This document shows positions 1 to 6,890 of a stretch of 26,952 bases of DNA, piece by piece. A program made the translations under genes and the position numbers. The number at the start of each line of letters is the position of its first letter. Positions within the stretch are counted from its first letter, which is position 1. Below the pieces are notes generated by a model that was given only the letters and a program-made list of their open reading frames with translations, made no database searches and was not told where the DNA came from. The stretch is from positions 1 through 26,952 of the forward strand of contig JAVYJS010000016.1 in NCBI GenBank assembly GCA_032378655.1, written 5' to 3'. The stretch comes from Arsenophonus melophagi. Lineage in GTDB: Bacteria > Pseudomonadota > Gammaproteobacteria > Enterobacterales > Enterobacteriaceae.

Positions 1-27
1 AGGGGCGTAGTTCAACTGGTTCCGAGT
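1..27 (+). pseudogene. truncated tRNA-Trp remnant
   Basis: The first 20 bases match the 5' end of enterobacterial tRNA-Trp (acceptor strand AGGGGCG, then TAGTTCAA, then TGGT of the D-loop) with one difference. After TGGT the sequence jumps to TCCGAGT, which resembles the T-loop (TTCGAGT), and then becomes AT-rich. There is no CCA anticodon loop, no complementary acceptor strand and no 3' CCA, so this cannot be a working tRNA. An internal deletion or a recombination breakpoint inside the gene would explain it. E. coli has one tRNA-Trp gene, at the end of an rRNA operon, so a functional copy should exist elsewhere. The comparison is by memory of the E. coli tRNA. Confidence 0.7.
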
Positions 28-138
28 ATTTATAAGTTTATAGATCTATATCTATGAACTGATTTTAAGTATAAATACAGAACATGTAACTGTAAGAGGC
101 TAGTTAAATTAGAAAAAAAATACTGGTAAGACTAATAT

Positions 139-166
139 AACCACTTTTAAAAGTGGTTTTTTTTAT
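139..166 (+). terminator. Rho-independent terminator
   Basis: A perfect 10-bp inverted repeat (AACCACTTTT / AAAAGTGGTT) runs directly into a tract of T residues on the plus strand. It lies about 110 bases after the truncated tRNA-Trp and most likely ends the transcript entering from the left, which in relatives is an rRNA operon with trailing tRNAs. Confidence 0.75.
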
Positions 167-571
167 AAAAGTGTATGTTATGTTGAGTGGGATTATAAAG
201 TATATCTTTTAAATAAATTTAAAAGATAGTAGTTTTTTAAATTTATTTTATTAGCATCTATGAATAAAAATTATTTTTATGAAATTATTTAGAGATAAAT
301 GAGGATTATATTATGAATCTTAATAAGATAATCCTCATTAACGAGGATATCAATATAATTAATTTATGGCTCATTTAAAAAAGAGTAAAAAAGAGTTTTT
401 TAGCTCATTATCTATACCTTACATCTTTAAGTTTTATTTTACTATCTCTTGACTCTTTTAGGTAGAGAAGAGATAGTAGTCTCTTGAGAGATAGTAAGAG
501 TATGACTATTATTTGAAGCATGTTCAAAAGAAAAGCGGCAAATAATACCTCAAGCTACCATAGTCGATAAA

Positions 572-892
572 ATGACAGTAACTCTAATTCTAATAATGAG
601 AGAGCTTTTAATTAAGCAACAATTTCTCCTACTCTGTCTCTGTATTTTCTATTTTCACATCAACAGGTATGATATTTACACTGTGTTCATATTTGGTGAA
701 CCTTGGTTAGCAAGGTCTTGGTATTCAATGCTCAATCAATGTTTTGGCATTAATTTTCTATTTTTTAATAAACTATGGAACATAATTATATGTACCATAA
801 AACATGGTCCTAATCATGGCAATTATCTAAAATTAATCACCAACCCATGCGCATATAAATATTTACATGATACCAATTTAATCTGTCAATAA
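572..892 (+). other. 106-codon open frame, possible relic
   Basis: This frame encodes a Phe/Leu/Ile-rich 106-residue sequence with no convincing ribosome binding site, and it sits in AT-rich decayed DNA, so it is probably not a gene. One stretch (residues 48-59, containing W..MLNQ..G) and a later LIT followed by A and K recall the start of the effector domain of the LysR-type regulator HdfR, which lies next to trpT in E. coli. As I recall, however, HdfR is on the opposite strand relative to trpT in E. coli. It could be a rearranged relic or chance. Confidence 0.2.
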
Positions 893-1270
893 TAGGAGCA
901 CACTAAGCTCTAATAAAACTAGATAGCCAATAATCTTATAATGGTTATATTATAAGACATATCTATCACATGCATGAATCACTGTGGATAGCTGTTATGA
1001 ATTATTTTGCTATTTGATAATAGTTCTCCCCTTGTTCTGTTAAAAACAAGTAAATTGAATTCTTTGCATGTAATGTTAAGTCTTTACTACTAGATCTTAG
1101 TGACTAGTAGTAAATGATTCTACTAATACATAACATAGAAGATTCTGGATCATATCTATAGATCTCAGAATTAATATTCTGATATTAATTTAATTGATAG
1201 CAGAAAAACCGCAATATGCATTTATTTTTAGGTATTTTAATTTTTAATTAAATTTCATTGTAGATTTTGT

Positions 1271-1305
1271 TAAGAAGTTTACTATTACTAATAGTAAACT
1301 TCTTA
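1271..1305. repeat. 17-bp perfect inverted repeat, 1-base loop
   Basis: Bases 1271-1287 and 1289-1305 are exact reverse complements around a single central base. There is no T-tract on either side, so it is not a canonical terminator. Confidence 0.95.
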
Positions 1306-1380
1306 CTGCTCAGTGTCTTATTGTAACTATTTTATTTATGTCATCTCAATTTTATAAGAATAGAGAATTTACGATTCTTA

Positions 1381-1438
1381 AAAGAAGAGTATATAACTTC
1401 CAATGATAAAAAGAAGAGTATATAACTTCCAATGATAA
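1381..1438. repeat. 29-bp tandem duplication (2 copies)
   Basis: Two adjacent identical 29-base copies (1381-1409 and 1410-1438), each containing GAAGAGTATATAACTTCC. The perfect identity in otherwise degraded DNA points to a recent slippage duplication. Confidence 0.95.
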
Positions 1439-1669
1439 AAAGCTAATATTACTTATATTGTATAAAATTTACTTGTCTTAATTATTTAAGAATATTATTA
1501 ATAACTTTTTATTTTTAAAAAACTACATTGAATTATTTTACTTGATAATACCACATTGCATTCATTATCGAATATCAATAATGATTATTCTATATTTATG
1601 GTACTATTAAAAATTTAAAAGAATTATTAAAATTTTAAACAAATAATATTAAAATCGATATTACAAAGA

Positions 1670-1733
1670 AAATAATGTTCTATTCTGAAACTATTTTTAA
1701 TAAACAAAATAGGTTCAGAATAGAACATTATTT
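1670..1733. repeat. 28-bp inverted repeat, one mismatch
   Basis: Arms 1670-1697 and 1706-1733 pair over 28 bp with a single A/G mismatch (1690 against 1713) and an 8-base loop. The inner part pairs ATAGAACATTAT-type sequence. There is no flanking T-tract. Confidence 0.95.
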
Positions 1734-2067
1734 AGGAAATTTTACCAAAACATTAGTTGGTCTTTGCGCAAGAAACGCAAGCAAAGATAATCGATAATCT
1801 AGGAATTCTATAATTGGTTATATGAGTCGAAGTGGATTGTTAAGATATATAGACCTGTAGCATAAATCTTAAGAAGATTAATTGAAAGAATACATCAATG
1901 TTGTTAGTAGTTACACGGGATATCAAATTACAACAGTAATAACGCTAGTTTGATCTTGGTAGTTGTAGTTCTGATACATGTGTGTATCGTTAAGTAATCG
2001 TTTTATAAAATGAGGTTTTGAGTCACGTTAAGACTAAGTGACTCATTTATTGAATATGGCCAAGTGC

Positions 2068-2111
2068 AAAAATAACCTTGATTAATTTTAAAAATAACCT
2101 TGATTAATTTT
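2068..2111. repeat. 22-bp tandem duplication (2 copies)
   Basis: Two identical adjacent 22-base units, 2068-2089 and 2090-2111, containing AATAACCTTGATTAATTTT. They are followed by a shorter repeat of ATATTGAA. Confidence 0.95.
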
Positions 2112-2375
2112 TAATATATTGAAATATATTGAAGAAGCATCAATAGAAATCAGCAGCATGAAAGGCTTACTGTATAATAATCATAAATCAATATTGTAGA
2201 ACCTCTCTTGATACCTTATTTTATTATGCTAACAATTAAAAATTGTAAATTATGTAAAAGTTTTGTATTAACTATATTGGTTTATACTAATTATATTACA
2301 CATTTCAGAGTTTGCTAAACTCTCTCAAAACTTTCTTTTAATTTCAAGAATTTATTATTAATTTAACCATTAATG

Positions 2376-2438
2376 TTATCAATAGCAAATGATGTATTGC
2401 ATTTATACTAAATGCAATACATCATTTGCTATTGATAA
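2376..2438. repeat. 30-bp perfect inverted repeat, 3-base loop
   Basis: Bases 2376-2405 and 2409-2438 are exact reverse complements over 30 bp around the loop TAC. It is the longest perfect palindrome in the window. A second small hairpin (TATTGTC/GACAATA, 2440-2456) follows at once. Neither is followed by a T-tract, and no gene ends here. Confidence 0.97.
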
Positions 2439-2580
2439 GTATTGTCTTAGACAATAACTATAAATAAAGAGATAATAACGATAAATAAAAACTGCACTAA
2501 AAGTTATAAAACTAATATTCAGAACATTTTATTTTTTGCTATATATTATGAGATAAATATCTATATCGTTAAAGCAGCAG

Positions 2581-2613
2581 AATATATTATTTTAATGACT
2601 AAAATAATATATT
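2581..2613. repeat. 14-bp perfect inverted repeat
   Basis: Arms 2581-2594 and 2600-2613 (AATATATTATTTTA and its complement) with a 5-base loop. It is all A/T, so chance is a more plausible origin than for its neighbours. Confidence 0.85.
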
Positions 2614-2691
2614 TATCTATCGCATGCTAGGCTCATTATCATTAATACATCACATAAATTAATAAAAGTAGACAATTATATTAATCTAGTT

Positions 2692-2728
2692 TCATCGATT
2701 GATTTGATGTCATCAAATCAATCGATGA
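2692..2728. repeat. 18-bp perfect inverted repeat, 1-base loop
   Basis: Bases 2692-2709 (starting TCATCGATTG) and 2711-2728 are exact reverse complements about T2710. It lies downstream of tRNA-Leu on the minus strand but has no T-tract. Confidence 0.95.
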
Positions 2729-2792
2729 TGTAGAATAGATAATCGTTATATCTAGAATTTATTTATGAGTGATATATGAGTAACAGGAATTT

Positions 2793-2828
2793 ATGATTTT
2801 ATCGAGTCTGTAGACTCGATAAAATCAT
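2793..2828. repeat. 17-bp perfect inverted repeat 3' of tRNA-Leu
   Basis: Arms 2793-2809 and 2812-2828 (ATGATTTTATCGAGTCT and its complement) pair perfectly with a 2-base gap. The element starts 37 bases past the 3' end of the minus-strand tRNA-Leu, so it could stop or process that transcript. The sequence after the hairpin on that strand is not T-rich. Confidence 0.9.
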
Positions 2829-2865
2829 ATGTCAGATGTAAAATTCAGCTGAATTACCTATATTT

Positions 2866-2949
2866 TGGTACCGAAGGCCGGACTCGAACCGGCACACCAA
2901 AGGTAGTTGATTTTGAATCAACTGCGTCTACCAATTTCGCCACTTCGGC
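2866..2949 (-). tRNA. leuX: tRNA-Leu(CAA)
   Basis: The minus strand reads as an 84-base class II tRNA beginning GCCGAAGTGG and ending CTTCGG-TA-CCA, with an encoded CCA. The anticodon CAA is at 2915-2913 in a perfect stem (GTTGATT / AATCAAC), followed by a short variable arm and GTTCGAGTC in the T-arm. It is close to E. coli leuX. The acceptor stem pairs fully except that G1 faces U72, where the E. coli gene as I recall it has a G-C pair. It stands alone in a gene desert with its own promoter. Confidence 0.96.
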
Positions 2950-2978
2950 AGAGAAGAAAAACTGTTGAAAACATCGTT

Positions 2979-3006
2979 ATTATAATTGTCATTTCTTTAT
3001 GTACAA
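2979..3006 (-). promoter_or_regulatory. sigma-70 promoter for tRNA-Leu
   Basis: On the minus strand a perfect TATAAT (2984-2979) lies 29 bases upstream of the mature tRNA end. A weak -35 (TTGTAC, 3006-3001) sits 16 bp further up. The perfect -10 is consistent with selection to keep transcribing the lone tRNA. Confidence 0.55.
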
Positions 3007-4429
3007 CTGTTATTACTTGACTGTATGTATAAGTGCTTAATAAGCAACTATTTTATTTGGTATTTAGAATTTTATTCTATGGTTTTTAGAGAATCATCAC
3101 ACTCTTGTAGAGTTATAGCTAAGTTTCTATACCTTTCATAGAACAATCGATTTTAGCTGATTGTCGTTGGTGATCTGTGAAGTGGGTATTCTATTCATAT
3201 GTTTAAAAATTTTTCAAAGTGACAAGAAGTAAAGTTTTATTATCTATTTCATTATTATACTTTTATCTTTTTATTAAAAATGTCAATTATGTCATTGTTC
3301 TGATTAATGAACAGATTGTATGGTAGCCAGCATTGCCTTTTCGGGAATACTGGCTATAAATTGTAAATAACAATTAATCAATTACTAGATCAGCTAATTA
3401 AATTGCATTAATATTGTGAACCATCCTCTTTTGTTTATACTCTCTTACAGAGTACGATTTAGGTTTACGATTCTTAAATCGAAGTATAATTATAGCTAAA
3501 ATTCAAGATAATCTTAAAGATGTCTAGCTAATACTATTATTATAACTACGAATTTTTAACTTTATTCAATATTGTATTCTCGTAGAGAATAATTATTCTC
3601 TCAGCTTTTTAGCCTTGACAATCAGTAACTTATAATAATCATAGCTCTAATTGAGCTGAATGCGGATTAGGGCATTATCAAGAGCTTAAGGTAATCGGTA
3701 TTATAAATAACATAGTTAAGTGTTGCTTTCATAACAAACCATTGATTGGTAAAATAGTATTAGTTTTATTATATTGACTGTTTTTATTAAACAGCAGATT
3801 ACATGATAATAGAATATACATGAGCATATTCATGGAGCATAGTTAATGCATGATATTACTGATAATAAATCAAACTTCATTAGTTCATTTCAAGAATAAA
3901 TTATTGCAGCTAGTAGAGCAGATTGTTGTTTACGGAGGTTTTAAAAAATGATTTAGGATAAAATTAAATGGTGTACAATAAAAATTATTTAGAATAGTGC
4001 TAAAAATAATTTAAGTGGATGTATGATCTACTTCATCATAGATCATGATGATATGTATGATAGCGTTATGCAACGCTATTAGCAGAGTGTTTTAAAAAAA
4101 TATGTTTTTAGGAATTTACAGGCGGTATCCTAATCGCATAACCACCGATATATAATATACTAACAAGGTTGTTGTGCTTACAAGTTTTGCTTTATTCAAT
4201 CAAAGCCGCTAGAATATAGCTTTTATTTTTTTTATTCATTTTTACTAAATTGAAAATGGAGTACTTTCTTTCTTGTAAAGAAAGGTAGATTTTAACTGTA
4301 GATATTATTGTGAATATCAATACCAAGAGAGTTGATATGTTATGTTAGATCTTTATGATCTGTATAAGTCAAGTTAGTTTTCAAACTTGTCTTTTATTGA
4401 CATTACAATAACGTTAGAGGATTACGCGA
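3007..4429. other. gene-free AT-rich region upstream of crp
   Basis: No coding region or RNA gene is recognised. In E. coli yhfA would lie here on the opposite strand to crp, but I see no remnant of it. Visible structures are an interrupted hairpin, richer in G/C than its surroundings, at 3324-3356 (TAGCCAG / CTGGCTA arms), and small hairpins around AGAGAATAATTATTCTCT (near 3585), TAGCGTT/AACGCTA (near 4063) and CTTTCTT/AAGAAAG (near 4265). I found no TGTGA-N6-TCACA site ahead of crp. Confidence 0.6.
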
Positions 4430-5062
4430 ATGGTTTTCGGCAAACCACATACAGAACCTATTCTTGAATGGTTTTTGTCACACTGCCATATTCACAAATA
4501 TCCACCTAAAAGTATGCTTATTCATCAGGGCGAAAAAGCAGAAACCCTCTATTATATAGTAAAAGGCTCTGTCGCTGTTTTGATTAAAGATGAAGAAGGA
4601 AAAGAGATGATTCTTTCTTACCTCAATCAAGGGGACTTTATTGGTGAGCTGGGATTATTTCAGGAAACCCAAGAACGAACAGCTTGGGTAAGAGCTAAAA
4701 GCACTTGTGAAGTCGCTGAAATCTTTTATAAAAAATTCCGTCAATTAATGCAGATAAATCCTGATATCTTAATGCGATTATCGGCCCAGATGGCCAAACG
4801 CTTACAAACAACTTCTGAAAAAGTTGGTAATCTTGCTTTTTTAGATGTTACAGGACGTATTGCACAAACATTATTAAATTTAGCAAAACAACCTGATGCG
4901 ATGACCCATCCAGATGGGATGCAAATTAAAATTACACGTCAAGAGATAGGTCAAATAGTGGGATGTTCACGAGAAACAGTAGGACGTATCTTAAAAATAC
5001 TTGAAAATCAAAATCTGATTTCTGCTCATGGTAAAACCATTGTTGTTTACGGTACACGTTAA
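4430..5062 (+). CDS. crp: cAMP receptor protein CRP
   Basis: This encodes the cAMP-responsive global transcription activator, a dimer that binds DNA and contacts RNA polymerase. The 210-residue product is the same length as E. coli CRP and nearly identical along its whole length. It has an N-terminal cyclic-nucleotide-binding beta-roll (GDFIGELGLF, then ERTAWVRAK, with Thr for the usual Ser after the cAMP-phosphate Arg), the dimer helix with the cAMP-contacting TSEKVGNLAFL, and the helix-turn-helix RQEIGQIVGCSRETVGR around 169-186 with the recognition residues R-E intact. Activating-region residues (HCHIH, YKKFR) are kept. The start is supported by AGAGG 9 bases upstream. As in E. coli, pabA follows on the opposite strand, with yhfK and argD missing. 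Whether cya survives cannot be seen here. Confidence 0.98.
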   Translation: MVFGKPHTEPILEWFLSHCHIHKYPPKSMLIHQGEKAETLYYIVKGSVAVLIKDEEGKEMILSYLNQGDFIGELGLFQETQERTAWVRAKSTCEVAEIFYKKFRQLMQINPDILMRLSAQMAKRLQTTSEKVGNLAFLDVTGRIAQTLLNLAKQPDAMTHPDGMQIKITRQEIGQIVGCSRETVGRILKILENQNLISAHGKTIVVYGTR

Positions 5063-5065
5063 AAT

Positions 5066-5104
5066 TCTATAAACCAGTATCTGGGAATACACTGGTTTTA
5101 TAGG
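5066..5104 (+). terminator. crp terminator hairpin
   Basis: CTATAAACCAGT pairs with ACTGGTTTTATAG (one bulge), and the inner bases (GTAT / ATAC) can extend the stem. It begins 4 bases after the crp stop codon and resembles the E. coli crp terminator. The following T-tract is degraded (TTTTATAGG), so it may be weak. Confidence 0.55.
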
Positions 5105-5606
5105 GACAAAATCCACATTATTAATAATAATTCTAACTGCTTCATTTACTAATGATGCTTTAACGCTCTAAAAGTAAAAAGAAAGTCTCTTAGAATAAAC
5201 AAGAGCACTGGATATTCATAAAACTATTCAATACATTATAGCGTAGATTAAATATCTAACTTTCTAACGCCTCTTAATCCTTGATTTATCAAGCAGTAAC
5301 TTGATGGCCATTATGACTTGTTATCTGCGCCTAAAATATGATCACTGATACTCATATGAGTACTTTTAGTAAAAGTTCACAAACATGTTCATGATTATCT
5401 ATCAATAATACTCAAATACTTACCTTTCGATCGAAAGTAATATCAAATATTTTAATAATTTTATATAGATTTCCTACTATGAACTATTCACTGTATTAAA
5501 GTACAGCTCGAAAAGCTATGTTAAGCTAAAAGCTATGTTAAGCTATATAATAGCCATGATTCAAGCTATGATATTAATAGCTAAACTGAAACGCATTATT
5601 GAGAAA
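5105..5606. other. crp-pabA spacer, no gene seen
   Basis: This gap holds the sites of yhfK (+) and argD (-) in E. coli, and no remnant is recognisable. It contains a 14-bp palindrome CTTTCGATCGAAAG near 5424 and a tandem duplication at 5511-5544. Confidence 0.6.
5511..5544. repeat. 17-bp tandem duplication (2 copies)
   Basis: AAAAGCTATGTTAAGCT is repeated exactly at 5511-5527 and 5528-5544, about 60 bases past the pabA stop codon. Confidence 0.95.
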
Positions 5607-6182
5607 TTAATAATTTATGAAATTCTGTAATAACTCATGCCCCGCTTCACTCAAGATACTTTCTGGATGAAACTGAACACCTTCAATAGGTAATGTTTTA
5701 TGTTTAATACCCATGATTTCATCAATATTTCCATCATGTAGTGTCCATGCAGTTACTTCAAAAATTGCTGGTAATGTTCTAGCATCAATTACTAAAGAAT
5801 GATAACGAGCCACCTGTAATGCACGCCTTAATCCCTTAAGGATCCCCTGTTGATTATGATGAATGACTGATACTTTACCATGTATTACTTCTCTTGCTTG
5901 AATAATAGAAGCACCAAAAGCCTGCCCAATTGCTTGGTGCCCAAGGCAAATACCTAAAATTGGGATTTTTCCTGCAAAATAGGATATTATTTCTAGGGAA
6001 ATGCCAGACTTATTTGGGTTGCATGGGCCTGGTGAAATTACTAAATGCGTTGGCGCTAATATTTCTATCTCAGAAATAGTTATTGCATCATTGCGCTTAA
6101 CTAGCACATAAGCCCCTAATTCACATAGATATTGATAAAGGTTATAGGTAAACGAATCATAGTTATCAACTATTAAAATCAT
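5607..6182 (-). CDS. pabA: aminodeoxychorismate synthase, glutaminase subunit
   Basis: This encodes a class I glutamine amidotransferase subunit that supplies ammonia to PabB, which makes 4-amino-4-deoxychorismate for p-aminobenzoate and folate. The product is 191 residues (E. coli PabA is 187) and starts MILIVDNYDSFTYN. The catalytic triad is intact: Cys79 in GICLGHQA, and His172 and Glu174 in GVQFHPES. The oxyanion region SPGPCNP is present. TrpG of the tryptophan pathway is a close paralogue, but the position just past crp on the opposite strand is that of pabA in E. coli, and the sequence tracks PabA throughout. The Shine-Dalgarno sequence is weak. pabB and pabC are not in this window. 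Confidence 0.93.
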   Translation of the reverse strand: MILIVDNYDSFTYNLYQYLCELGAYVLVKRNDAITISEIEILAPTHLVISPGPCNPNKSGISLEIISYFAGKIPILGICLGHQAIGQAFGASIIQAREVIHGKVSVIHHNQQGILKGLRRALQVARYHSLVIDARTLPAIFEVTAWTLHDGNIDEIMGIKHKTLPIEGVQFHPESILSEAGHELLQNFINY

Positions 6183-6833
6183 AATGAGCTATCCAAATCA
6201 TTTTATAGGAATAATCCCTTAATTTTAAGGATTTAAAATTAAGGGATTAAAATTAAGGTAAATTGCATAGAGTATAATACTATAACAATAAAGTTAATTA
6301 ACATGTCATAACAGCAGAAAATAACTTGTAAAATCAATAACAATGATTTTTAAAAATCATCAATAACCTTGTTGAATAGATAGAGCTTTAAGTGATCATT
6401 GGCTGTGATGATTGTTATCGTGCTAACTGAGATTATTACGATCATGCTAATATGAGCCTATAAGTAGTAGATATGATGTATTAAATAGCAGTAAGAATGA
6501 TCCAATATCCTTGATGTGTTACCGATGTAAACATAAGTATTGCTGTAATCCATTTACTGTATTCAATAAATCAAAATTAGCTTGAGATAAAATCTCATCG
6601 TTTATGCCTATACCAGGCAAATTAACACTAATAAAGAATGTTAATTTACTATTAGTAAAAACACTATTTTGAGGAAGCATGGGTATTTGATAAAGCTTGT
6701 ATAAGACTGGGACATTGTAATGATGTATTAATATACATCGGTTAGTAGATCCTGATCATAGATTTAGTCATAAAATTTTAAAGATTACTTCGGTTTTAGG
6801 AACAATACCATCGGTCACTAACCTATTTAGCGA
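6183..6833. other. pabA-alaS spacer
   Basis: This divergent spacer holds no recognisable gene. It marks a junction not found in E. coli, where alaS follows recA-recX. It has a perfect 15-bp inverted repeat (6213-6227 / 6234-6248, AATCCCTTAATTTTA) immediately upstream of pabA, a third partial copy of the same AATTAAGG motif after it, and an 18-base palindrome ATGATTTTTAAAAATCAT near 6343. Confidence 0.6.
6213..6248. repeat. 15-bp perfect inverted repeat
   Basis: Arms 6213-6227 and 6234-6248 pair exactly around a 6-base loop, about 30 bases upstream of the pabA start. It could lie in the pabA leader on the minus strand. No function is assigned. Confidence 0.9.
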
Positions 6834-6839
6834 TATAAT
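6812..6839 (+). promoter_or_regulatory. putative sigma-70 promoter of alaS
   Basis: A perfect TATAAT at 6834-6839 lies 51 bases before the alaS start, with a poor -35 (CGGTCA, 6812-6817) at 16-bp spacing. A GC-containing discriminator (GCG) follows. The predicted leader is about 45 bases. Confidence 0.5.
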
Positions 6840-6890
6840 GCGTTGATCATATCAAGTCATAAATTTTTTTAACTTAATTTCAGGATAATT

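Larger units (their letters stand above)
167..2865. other. gene-free AT-rich region
   Basis: No protein gene is supported here. The only longer open frame is 572-892 (listed separately). The region is dominated by inverted repeats: smaller hairpins at 298-339 (12-bp arms), 440-478 (11-bp), 934-957 (9-bp) and 1083-1114 (11-bp), and the long ones listed as separate repeats. It also has two perfect two-copy tandem duplications. It looks like eroded former coding sequence. Confidence 0.7.

Noticed and set aside
1381..1438. Start of a CRISPR array
   Set aside because: The two copies are directly adjacent with no spacers, and no cas gene is present.
4200..4429. CRP autoregulatory site ahead of crp
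   Set aside because: A single TGTGA-like half-site occurs near 4310 but no matching TCACA at the right spacing.
6660..6690. 4.5S RNA-like GGAAGCA motif
   Set aside because: Only a short match (GAGGAAGCATGG) without the flanking stem sequence of the SRP RNA.
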